A stretch of 8,254 nucleotides of DNA, from NCBI GenBank assembly GCA_012515365.1, contig JAAYYM010000219.1, positions 1 to 8,254 on the forward strand. Direction: 5' to 3'. How positions within the stretch are numbered: the first letter of the stretch is position 1; every line of letters starts with the position of its first letter. This DNA comes from Clostridia bacterium (GTDB taxonomy: Bacteria; Bacillota_A; Clostridia; Lachnospirales; Lachnospiraceae). The position numbers and the translations under genes are program-made. This document shows, in pieces, positions 1 to 5,451 of the stretch. The notes under the pieces were generated by a model that saw only the letters and a program-made list of their open reading frames with translations, made no database searches and had not been told where the DNA came from.

Positions 1-268
1 ATGTTCAAAGCATAGTTTGCCTTTTGAACTGCCAATGAGGTCTGCTGATAGCCTTCTTTACGTACAAAATCAAGTATTTTCTGCATCAATGCCGTCCCAT
101 ATCTCCTTTTCTCTTTCCAAAATCCAATATGTACACCTGTAATTCAGGCTGATTTATGATTTCTCTGGGTGGTGGAGTCACACCCTCAGGAATATAAATT
201 GCTTCATACAAAAAATCAGCTAATATATCATATTCGCTACATTGTATCTCTCTAATTTTGTAGTCCAT
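1..268 (-). pseudogene. Broken GNAT-family N-acetyltransferase (internal deletion plus frame change; runs off the left edge)
   Basis: GNAT enzymes transfer an acetyl group from acetyl-CoA to an amine. The first 45 or so residues, from the ATG at 268, look like a normal GNAT N-terminus (MDYKIREIQCSEYD...), with a PPREII segment and QVYI. This frame stops at 86. A different frame from about position 116 down to the window edge encodes the C-terminal half: the acetyl-CoA-binding motif A fits [Q/R]xxGx[G/A] as RRYGTA, followed by LMQKILDFVRKEGYQQ and LAVQKANYALN. The strands between the two halves are absent; by comparison with the family I estimate 40-50 residues lost near 100-125, and the junction is out of frame. 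Spacing to the upstream ArsC-like gene is 20 bases, with a strong GGAGG site, so it was the last known member of that operon. The exact substrate is unknown. Confidence 0.75.
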
Positions 269-288
269 TTTTACCTCCGGTTACCTTC

Positions 289-630
289 CTAATCCCATTG
301 CTTCCACACATCTGGCTGATATCCAAGTGTAGACTGCTTTCCATTCCTAACGACTGGAGTCTTGATGATCTGCGGATTCTCAAGTATCTTGTCCAACTTA
401 TCCTCATCTGCTATATACTTAATCAGCGTGAGCGTATCTTGATCTTTACTTTCAAGATCAATCATATGATTGATCCCGCCATTGGCTTGGGCTACTGAAG
501 TAAATTCTCCTCTGCTCATCCCCTTTTCCTTCATATCTATGAATTGAAATTTAATTCCACGCTCTTTGAAAAATCGCTCTGCTTTCTTTGTGTCATTACA
601 CTTCTTTGTACCAAAAATTTGTATATTCAT
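289..630 (-). CDS. ArsC/Spx-family thioredoxin-fold protein with a single cysteine
   Basis: This 113-residue protein has the length and layout of the ArsC/Spx/YffB family (COG1393). A first beta strand (MNIQIFG) leads to the cysteine loop GTKKCNDTKKAE with Cys11. A KTPVVRNGK segment near residues 90-98 supplies the conserved cis-Pro and Arg95. The Spx-type CxxC is absent: Cys11 is followed by N-D-T, so the redox switch of Bacillus Spx is not expected. Family members act as arsenate reductases, RNA-polymerase-binding regulators or uncharacterised thiol enzymes. I see no arsenic-resistance neighbours and would not call it an arsenate reductase. The ATG directly abuts the stop of the upstream rhodanese gene, and the ribosome site (GGAG) lies inside that gene, which points to translational coupling. 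Confidence 0.85.
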   Translation of the reverse strand: MNIQIFGTKKCNDTKKAERFFKERGIKFQFIDMKEKGMSRGEFTSVAQANGGINHMIDLESKDQDTLTLIKYIADEDKLDKILENPQIIKTPVVRNGKQSTLGYQPDVWKQWD

Positions 631-942
631 TTATTTTTCCAGCTCCCCTGTCCAGTCTAAGATGCCACCAAACTCAATAATACTCGTATATCCCATGGCA
701 GCAAGCTTTTCCGATGCCTGTTTGCTTCTGTTTCCACTTCGACAATACACATATATCGTTTGATCTTTATCTGCTAATCCTTCAAGTTCCGTATTTGCTA
801 TATCTTCATTTGCAATATTAATCGCACCAGGAATATGGCCTGTAGTAAACTCATCCGCACGTCGCACATCAAGAATAATGTAGGTCCCCTCTTTCTTGAA
901 AATTTTCTGTGCTTCCTCCATTGTAATTGATGTATATTCCAC
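631..942 (-). CDS. Single-domain rhodanese-like sulfurtransferase
   Basis: A 103-residue single rhodanese domain, the usual size of GlpE/PspE-type proteins. Visible features are ILDVRRADEFTTGHIPGAINI (CH2A-type region, about residues 22-43), the active loop CRSGNRS with catalytic Cys67, and the closing GYTSIIEFGGILDW. Such enzymes carry sulfane sulfur on the cysteine as a persulfide and pass it to thiophilic acceptors; they are normally cytosolic, and no signal peptide is present. The start used is GTG at 942, placed 8 bases after AAGGGAG. The frame stays open upstream to 999 without an ATG. A second frame just upstream encodes a conserved-looking peptide that could be joined by a -1 shift (see the separate entry). 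The gene is directly coupled to the ArsC-like gene downstream, which suggests a thiol or sulfur role for the pair (inference). Confidence 0.9.
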   Translation of the reverse strand: MEYTSITMEEAQKIFKKEGTYIILDVRRADEFTTGHIPGAINIANEDIANTELEGLADKDQTIYVYCRSGNRSKQASEKLAAMGYTSIIEFGGILDWTGELEK

Positions 943-962
943 TTCCGCATCTCCCTTCGGTA

Positions 963-1034
963 TTTTCCCGGATAAAAAACTGTTGTCGGACCACCTGCAT
1001 CACTTATCACAGAAATCGATGCTGTCCTACGATT
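963..1034 (-). other. Open glycine-rich peptide frame upstream of the rhodanese, ending at a -1 slippery heptamer
   Basis: The frame after the TAA at 1037-1035 encodes N-R-R-T-A followed by SISVISDAGGPTTVFYPGK. The last codons are CCG GGA AAA, forming the heptamer G GGA AAA at 969-963. A -1 slip there continues as IPKGDAEVEY, which is the rhodanese frame. The peptide resembles a motif I recall from the beta subunit of sodium-pumping decarboxylases and from short clostridial peptides (form SVIGGADGPTSIFLAGK). No ATG is present; candidates are ATT at 1016, 8 bases after AGGA, or GTG at 1010. It may be a frameshift-fused N-terminal extension, a separate small peptide, or a relic left by a one-base loss in the A run. 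Confidence 0.4.
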
Positions 1035-1040
1035 TTAAAA

Positions 1041-1328
1041 TTATTCTTCGTCATCAAGTCCCTTTTCATACAACTCATTTATCCTACCTTGATAAAATTC
1101 CATTTCCTTCTTCTGTCTGATCTGCTCTCTATGGTCTAAAATTGCAAGCATCTCATCGACAACATCTTCCTCTTTCAATTTTGGAGCCTGTCTCAGATAC
1201 CCTATCATCCTATTGGCAGTCCATTCTGTAGATAATTGCTTTGAAATTAAATCGCAAAATTCCGTTGCATATCCCTTATGTAAAAGCTCTTCATATAATT
1301 GTTTGCTTTTTTCCCTACTGTAACCCAT
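1041..1328 (-). CDS. Small conserved protein of unknown function
   Basis: A 95-residue acidic/basic mixed protein, predicted mainly helical, with no signal peptide or membrane segment. It begins MGYSREKSKQLYEELLHKGY and carries a CDLISKQL segment, a WTANRMIGYL segment around residues 36-45 and a VVDEMLAIL segment around 56-64. I associate this pattern (a repeated L-Y/E-E-L-L, F-C-x-L-I, T-A-x-R-M-x-G-Y-L, D-E-M-L-A-I-L arrangement) with small uncharacterised clostridial proteins, but I know no function. The ATG at 1328 follows GGGGAAA by about 7 bases. It is the first gene after the promoter at 1411-1439 and is followed after 98 bases by the rhodanese gene, so the two are probably co-transcribed. 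Confidence 0.8.
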   Translation of the reverse strand: MGYSREKSKQLYEELLHKGYATEFCDLISKQLSTEWTANRMIGYLRQAPKLKEEDVVDEMLAILDHREQIRQKKEMEFYQGRINELYEKGLDDEE

Positions 1329-1410
1329 TATAGTTTCCCCATCTGGTATTTCACTTGCCCTGTATTTTACTTATGTTAACTATTCATTCTTCTTGTATAC
1401 CCTGCAACTA

Positions 1411-1439
1411 ATTATAGTTTCTTAACAAAACAAAATCAA
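1411..1439 (-). promoter_or_regulatory. Near-consensus sigma-A promoter for the small-protein/rhodanese/ArsC-like operon
   Basis: Read on the minus strand, TTGATT (1439-1434) and TATAAT (1416-1411) are separated by exactly 17 bases. The expected start near 1404 gives a leader of about 75 bases before the ATG at 1328. No other promoter of this quality is seen before the downstream genes, so the set is probably one transcript. Confidence 0.75.
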
Positions 1440-1530
1440 TATACCACCTATAAACATATTTTATCTTACCACAAACAAATGCGATCTTCATGATATTGAG
1501 ACGAACTAAAACATACAAAGAGATGCCGAC

Positions 1531-1689
1531 TTATAAATACTTTTTCTTATTCCTAATAACCCGAAGTGAACCCTCCGGTGCTTTCTGAACAAATTCTTTT
1601 GCAAACGAAATCTCATTCTCCAGCTTTCCCAGCTCTTCTGACAAATCCTTCTCTAATGAAATCGTTGAGAATTTTGCTAATGATTTCAT
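1531..1689 (-). pseudogene. N-terminal fragment of a larger conserved clostridial protein (probable gene remnant)
   Basis: The open frame encodes about 52 residues from the ATG at 1689, which has AAGGAG six bases upstream; the longer start at 1713 lacks such a site. The peptide has a helical stretch (SEELGKLENEISFAKEF, likely coiled coil) followed by KAPEGSLRVIRNKKKYL and a stop. The A-P-E-G-S/T-L-R plus basic turn pattern is one I recall from the N-terminus of longer uncharacterised clostridial proteins, where it continues into a Q-Y-Y segment; here it ends abruptly. The following frame shows no recognisable continuation, and the next operon's promoter lies 90 bases downstream. I infer a 3' truncation by deletion. 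It could instead be an intact short protein. Confidence 0.5.
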
Positions 1690-1705
1690 AGACCGCTCCT
1701 TCATT

Positions 1706-1741
1706 ACATGCATTGATTCTATGAATGAATAGAAAGCATGT
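1706..1741. repeat. Inverted repeat upstream of the truncated gene
   Basis: Outer arms ACATGC (1706-1711) and GCATGT (1736-1741) enclose inner arms TTCTAT (1717-1722) and ATAGAA (1729-1734) around a six-base loop, with an unequal internal bulge. It ends a few bases before the AAGGAG ribosome site of the fragment at 1531-1689, so it could be an operator or a leader hairpin. Confidence 0.4.
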
Positions 1742-1873
1742 AGGAAATTAAATGATTTACATGTGATTTGAAATGATTACATATCCATATATGAGTTTTG
1801 CAGTTTATGGATGTAATTTTAGGAATTGTTATAGATAAGAAAGATTGGAAAAGAATAAAAGTACATACTTAAT

Positions 1874-1888
1874 TTAGAATAATTCTAT
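1874..1888. promoter_or_regulatory. Candidate PerR/Fur-type operator (7-1-7 palindrome)
   Basis: The sequence TTAGAATAATTCTAT has the 7-1-7 geometry of Fur-superfamily boxes. It matches 11 of 14 arm positions of the Bacillus PerR consensus TTATAATNATTATAA; the core TAGAATAATTCTA is a perfect palindrome. It is not close to an intact gene start, which weakens the case. Confidence 0.25.
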
Positions 1889-2034
1889 ATATGAATGTAA
1901 TTGTACTTACAAAAGCAAAATAATTACATGCTAATGTCCTTGTTCATCTGAAAATGACTGTACTATTGTAAAAATCAAGCTTGCCATTGCAAAATCTCAA
2001 TTAGCTAAACCAAATTTCAAACTGGCTATAGTAT

Positions 2035-2063
2035 CTGCAAGGTCCAAAAAGAGAACCTTGCAG
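2035..2063 (-). terminator. Perfect 9-bp hairpin just after prfA, without a U tract
   Basis: Arms CTGCAAGGT and ACCTTGCAG pair perfectly around an 11-base loop that contains TTTTT. The hairpin starts 9 bases past the prfA stop. On the minus strand the bases after the stem are ATACTATAG, so there is no canonical U run. It may serve as a 3'-end stabiliser or a weak or Rho-aided terminator. Confidence 0.5.
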
Positions 2064-2072
2064 ACTGATTTC

Positions 2073-3146
2073 TTAATTTTCACTCATCTTAGCAAGTTTT
2101 GCTGCCTGATCAGCTGCGATACATGCGTCAATGATTTCCTGAATGTCACCATTCATAATTTTATCAAGTTTGTAAAGAGTCAAGTTGATTCTATGATCAG
2201 TTACGCGGCCCTGTGGGAAATTGTATGTTCTGATCTTCTCAGAACGGTCACCTGTTCCAACCTGACTTCTTCTTGCTTCTGCTTCTGCATCATGCGCCTT
2301 CTGTTGTTCCAAATCATACAGCTTAGTACGCAACAGAGCATACGCTTTGGCTTTATTTTGAATCTGAGATTTTTCCGTCTGCGAATAAATCACAATTCCT
2401 GTAGGCATATGCGTCAAACGAACCGCTGAATCAGTTGTATTGACACACTGTCCGCCAGCTCCTGATGAACGGCACACATCGATTCTGATATCCTTTTCAT
2501 CGATCACAACATCCACTTCCTCAGCTTCCGGCATAACAGCCACAGTGATCGTAGAAGTATGAATACGCCCACCCGATTCTGTCTCAGGCACACGCTGCAC
2601 ACGATGTACACCACTCTCATATTTCATGACAGAATATACGCCCTGACCATTCAGCATGAACGTAACATTTTTCATACCGCCAATTCCGATTTCTTCCACT
2701 TCAATCGTTTCAACTTTCCAATGTCTGCTTTCTGCATAATGCACATAAAGACGATACATTTCCGCTGCAAATAAAGCAGCCTCATCTCCACCCGCACCTG
2801 CTCTGATTTCCACGATAACATTCTTATCGTCATTAGGATCCTTAGGAAGAAGGAGAATTTTTAGTGTTTGTTCCATTTCTTCTACACTCGCTTTTGCATC
2901 ATTCAGCTCTTCTTTCGCAAGCTCGCGCATTTCTTCATCTGATTCCTCATCCAAAATAGCAAGTGAATCTGCGATGGCCTGCTTCGCTTCTTTATATTTC
3001 TTATATGCTTCAACAATCGGAAACAGATCACTCTGCTCCTTCATCAGCATTCGATAACGATTCTGATCATTCGCCACATCCGGCTCCGCTAATGCACCCA
3101 TGACTTCTTCATATCTGATTAATAAATCCTCTAGTCTCTCAAACAT
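2073..3146 (-). CDS. prfA: Peptide chain release factor 1 (RF1)
   Basis: A full-length 357-residue class I release factor that recognises UAA and UAG and triggers peptide release on the ribosome. The stop-codon-reading motif P-E-T is at residues 187-189 (RF1 type PxT, unlike the SPF of RF2), in [19 protein letters not shown]. The catalytic GGQ is at 231-233 within [20 protein letters not shown]. The N-terminal coiled-coil domain (about 1-100) and the C-terminal tail ([19 protein letters not shown]) are complete. The ATG at 3146 follows AGAGGAG by 9 bases. Gln233 is the substrate of PrmC, whose gene lies 105 bases upstream. The residue after GGQ is Cys rather than the His of E. coli RF1. Last gene of the translation cluster; a strong hairpin follows. 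Confidence 0.98.
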   Translation of the reverse strand: MFERLEDLLIRYEEVMGALAEPDVANDQNRYRMLMKEQSDLFPIVEAYKKYKEAKQAIADSLAILDEESDEEMRELAKEELNDAKASVEEMEQTLKILLLPKDPNDDKNVIVEIRAGAGGDEAALFAAEMYRLYVHYAESRHWKVETIEVEEIGIGGMKNVTFMLNGQGVYSVMKYESGVHRVQRVPETESGGRIHTSTITVAVMPEAEEVDVVIDEKDIRIDVCRSSGAGGQCVNTTDSAVRLTHMPTGIVIYSQTEKSQIQNKAKAYALLRTKLYDLEQQKAHDAEAEARRSQVGTGDRSEKIRTYNFPQGRVTDHRINLTLYKLDKIMNGDIQEIIDACIAADQAAKLAKMSEN

Positions 3147-3167
3147 TTATTCAAACTCCTCTTATGG

Positions 3168-3251
3168 TTAATCTATATCCTGATAGATATATTTCTGATA
3201 AATATATTCATAATAAGCCTTTTTTCCAGCAAATCCTTGCAAACAAATCGG
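3168..3251 (-). other. In-frame open extension beyond the prmC UAG stop
   Basis: After the prmC stop TAG, and in the same frame, 27 sense codons run to a TAA at 3170-3168. The predicted tail is tyrosine-rich and contains the near-repeat YIYQK/YIYQD. It lies entirely in the prmC-prfA gap and ends 22 bases before the prfA ATG. An open run of this length is not statistically unusual, so it is recorded only as a candidate readthrough tail. Confidence 0.2.
3179..3208. repeat. Tandem duplication of a 15-base unit in the prmC-prfA gap
   Basis: CCTGATAGATATATT (3179-3193) is followed directly by TCTGATAAATATATT (3194-3208); 13 of 15 bases match. The 15-base length keeps the frame of the prmC readthrough extension. 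Confidence 0.8.
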
Positions 3252-4097
3252 CTACAAATGATCCGCATGCCGTGCAACAATCACACGGTCATTTCCAGAC
3301 AAATCTCTAATGATGCGAACATCCGCAAACCCCTGTTCTTCAAGCAAATCCGACACAATTGTTCCCTGATCAAACCCGATCTCCAAAAACAACATCCCAT
3401 CTATTTTTAGATATCTGCCTGCTTCTTTAGCGATTCTACGATAAAATGCATAACCGTCAGCACTTCCATCAAGCGCCATTCTTGGCTCACAGTCCTTTAC
3501 TTCCGGTTCCAGTGAATCAATGATTGACGTCGGTATATACGGTGGATTGGAAACAATGACATCAAAGGTACCCTGTATCCCATCAAACAGATCACAGTGA
3601 ACAAGATCCAGCTGGTCAATCACACCATGATCACGTGCATTTTTTCTAGCCACATCCAGTGCCTGATCAGACAGATCACATGCCACACCGGTGATTGCAT
3701 TTTTATACAACATAATACTGATTATTATACAGCCGCTGCCCGTACACAAGTCTAATACACGTGCACCATCTTCCACATAACGCAGCACCTCTTCAACCAG
3801 ACATTCTGTGTCCTGTCTCGGAATCAGGACTTTTTCATTCACGATAAATTCTTTACCCATAAATTCCTGTGTTCCCGTAATATACTGCAGTGGAACTCTT
3901 CTGGCGCGCTCCCTGATCATGCTTCGATACTGGTCTGTCAGATCATCTGAGACACGCTCTTCTCCATGCGCAAGCAGGTAACTGCGGTCAGTATGACAAA
4001 TATGTTCCAACAGTAATCTGGCATCCAGCTGTGCTTCTGCCACGCCCACTGACATCAGGATATCGATTCCTTCATGATACAAATCTTTATAATTCAT
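3252..4097 (-). CDS. prmC: Release factor glutamine N5-methyltransferase
   Basis: PrmC (HemK) uses S-adenosylmethionine to methylate the GGQ glutamine of RF1 and RF2, which increases release efficiency. At 281 residues the protein is the normal length. The helical N-terminal substrate-binding domain (about 1-75) ends in the family signature PLQYITG (69-75). LIPRQDTE (91-98) follows, then the SAM-binding motif I VLDLCTGSGCI (114-124) and the catalytic NPPY (184-187) within IVSNPPYIP. The ATG at 4097 is 14 bases after the DUF1385 stop. Its ribosome site (GTGGAG) starts at that stop, so translation is probably coupled. The gene ends in TAG followed by C, and the frame remains open for 27 more codons. 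Its substrate RF1 is encoded next. Confidence 0.97.
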   Translation of the reverse strand: MNYKDLYHEGIDILMSVGVAEAQLDARLLLEHICHTDRSYLLAHGEERVSDDLTDQYRSMIRERARRVPLQYITGTQEFMGKEFIVNEKVLIPRQDTECLVEEVLRYVEDGARVLDLCTGSGCIIISIMLYKNAITGVACDLSDQALDVARKNARDHGVIDQLDLVHCDLFDGIQGTFDVIVSNPPYIPTSIIDSLEPEVKDCEPRMALDGSADGYAFYRRIAKEAGRYLKIDGMLFLEIGFDQGTIVSDLLEEQGFADVRIIRDLSGNDRVIVARHADHL

Positions 4098-4111
4098 TCA
4101 CATTACTCCAC

Positions 4112-5107
4112 TCAATCAAACTCTGACTCATGTTCTCTGGCATCTACATCATATCCATAAAATTCTTTAAAATATGCCTTCCAGTCAAATACAGCCTCAA
4201 CAGCTGCAATAGCTACCTCGATCATACTGTCATCCGGCTCCTTTGTCGTAAGTCTCTGAAGCCACATACCCGGGGCAGAAATAATACGAACAAGCAAACT
4301 GGAAGAATTATTACCGGCAAGTCTGATCACTTCATAAGAAACACCTGCAATCAGCGGAATCAGCAGTACCCTAATAATAACTCTGTAAACCGGATCATCC
4401 ACTTTTATAAAAATAAAGAATAAAATACTGATAAACATAACAAATAATAAAAAGCTGGTGCCACAGCGCTTATGCATTCTGGAGCATTTTTTTACATTCT
4501 CAACAGTCAGCGGATACGCCTTTTCTATACAGTTAATGCATTTATGTTCTGCGCCATGATACATATAAACGCGCCGGATATCCTTCATCAAAGAAATCAA
4601 AGTCACATATCCGACAAAAATCAGGATTCGGATAACACCTTCTAAAATCGCAATCATGGTATCATTGACGATCCATCTGCGTAAAAACTGGGCAATAAAA
4701 TAAGGCAGAATCATAAAAAAGCCAATTGCAACCAGCACTGAAAAAAATACAGTCATACCCATCAGGATTTTCTCAGCATTTTTCCCAAGTATACGATCAA
4801 ACAGCTTCGGTTTTTCGTTTCTTTTATCTTCTGGTTCATCATAAAAAGAAGCTGAGTAAGTCAACGTTCTGGTTCCCAAGATTAAAGAATCAATGAAATT
4901 AAAGATTCCTCTGATAAAAGGGATCTGCGTAAATTTTTTACTTGGAGCAAATGAATCATACTCCTCTACAATCACTTCAATTTCATTTTCCTGTGTTCTG
5001 ACTGCTACTGAATAACGTTCCTTATTCTTCATCATAATTCCTTCGATGACAGCCTGACCACCTACTCCACAGGATCGATCCCGTTTGCTTTTTCTTTTCT
5101 TTGCCAT
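4112..5107 (-). CDS. DUF1385 integral membrane protein (YqhQ-like)
   Basis: A 331-residue membrane protein of the DUF1385 family, biochemical function unknown. The N-terminus is strongly basic and then shows the family signature GVGGQAVIEGIMM (14-26). Hydrophobic segments lie at about 114-141, 151-174, 217-235 and 243-262, giving roughly four membrane passes. Conserved His/Cys clusters HGAEHKCINCIE (184-195) and HKRCGTSF (212-219) look like a metal or redox site near the membrane face. A conserved C-terminal motif APGMWLQRLTTKEPDDSMIEVAIAA (278-302) follows, and the acidic tail ends EHESEFD. The ATG at 5107 has AAGGAAG 8 bases upstream. From memory this family often sits beside prmC/prfA or rpmE in clostridia, which suggests a link to translation or envelope homeostasis without defining it. 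Confidence 0.93.
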   Translation of the reverse strand: MAKKRKSKRDRSCGVGGQAVIEGIMMKNKERYSVAVRTQENEIEVIVEEYDSFAPSKKFTQIPFIRGIFNFIDSLILGTRTLTYSASFYDEPEDKRNEKPKLFDRILGKNAEKILMGMTVFFSVLVAIGFFMILPYFIAQFLRRWIVNDTMIAILEGVIRILIFVGYVTLISLMKDIRRVYMYHGAEHKCINCIEKAYPLTVENVKKCSRMHKRCGTSFLLFVMFISILFFIFIKVDDPVYRVIIRVLLIPLIAGVSYEVIRLAGNNSSSLLVRIISAPGMWLQRLTTKEPDDSMIEVAIAAVEAVFDWKAYFKEFYGYDVDAREHESEFD

Positions 5108-5144
5108 TTCATGTCTTCCTTCTTTTTCCCTATATACGCAAAAT

Positions 5145-5172
5145 AAGGTTGAGATTAACCAACCTCAACCTT
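5145..5172 (-). terminator. Hairpin between rpmE and the DUF1385 gene (likely attenuator)
   Basis: Perfect 9-bp arms AAGGTTGAG and CTCAACCTT enclose a 10-base loop; on the minus strand ATTTTG follows. It lies 12 bases past the rpmE stop and upstream of the DUF1385 ribosome site. The short U run suggests partial termination, letting L31 be made in excess of the downstream enzymes. Confidence 0.65.
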
Positions 5173-5184
5173 CTTTTAAGTTTC

Positions 5185-5391
5185 CTATTTGCTTTCTACG
5201 CCATACTTCTTATTAAACATATCAATACGTCCACGTGCCTGTGCAGCTTTCTGCTGACCCGTATAGAATGAATGACATTTCGAACAAATTTCTACGTGAA
5301 TATCTTTCTTTGTTGAACCGGTTACAAATGTATTTCCACAGTTGCATACTACGGTTGCCTGATGGTACTCAGGATGAATTCCTTCTCTCAT
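5185..5391 (-). CDS. rpmE: 50S ribosomal protein L31, zinc-binding (C+) form
   Basis: Large-subunit protein L31, which bridges the subunits near the central protuberance. The start chosen is the ATG at 5391, giving 68 residues, the normal length. The sequence GAGAGGTG ends at the upstream in-frame GTG (5400) and is six bases from this ATG, so that GTG belongs to the ribosome site rather than being the start. The zinc ligands are Cys16, Cys18, Cys36 and Cys39 (VVCNCGN... EICSKCH), making this the zinc-containing paralogue. Where most homologues have HPFYTG, this protein has HSFYTG (Ser41). The C-terminal [10 protein letters not shown] is standard. An extended -10 promoter lies about 60 bases upstream, and a hairpin separates the gene from the rest of the cluster. 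Confidence 0.96.
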   Translation of the reverse strand: MREGIHPEYHQATVVCNCGNTFVTGSTKKDIHVEICSKCHSFYTGQQKAAQARGRIDMFNKKYGVESK

Positions 5392-5451
5392 TTCTTTCAC
5401 CTCTCTATATATAAATTACTAATTATCGTATTCCTAACAAACAGCTTACTT

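Larger units (their letters stand above)
1714..2072. other. AT-rich gene-free stretch between prfA and the truncated gene
   Basis: No gene is supported here. The stretch contains a post-prfA hairpin (2035-2063), a short degraded coding-like stretch (2029-1931, minus strand), a 13-base palindrome (1875-1887), a 12-13 base direct repeat AAATGATT(T)ACAT at 1750-1762 and 1771-1782, an imperfect inverted pair TTACATATCCATA / TATGGATGTAA (1777-1789 and 1806-1816), and further TTACAT words on both strands. The composition and disorder fit a decaying region flanking a deleted gene. Confidence 0.5.

Noticed and set aside
289..630. Calling the gene spxA or arsC
   Set aside because: The Spx CxxC is absent and no arsenic-resistance context exists, so a specific symbol is not justified.
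1975..1994. TTGC/GCAA mini-hairpin followed by GCTTGATTTTT as an intrinsic terminator after prfA
   Set aside because: A four-pair stem is too weak, and the T run is separated from it.
2058..2429. Plus-strand 123-residue open frame
   Set aside because: It lies antisense within the well-supported prfA gene, has no family features and no ribosome site, and is composed as expected for a reverse-complement shadow.
5392..5400. Upstream GTG start for rpmE adding three residues
   Set aside because: The GTG is part of the GAGAGGTG ribosome site; the ATG at 5391 gives the standard L31 N-terminus and spacing.
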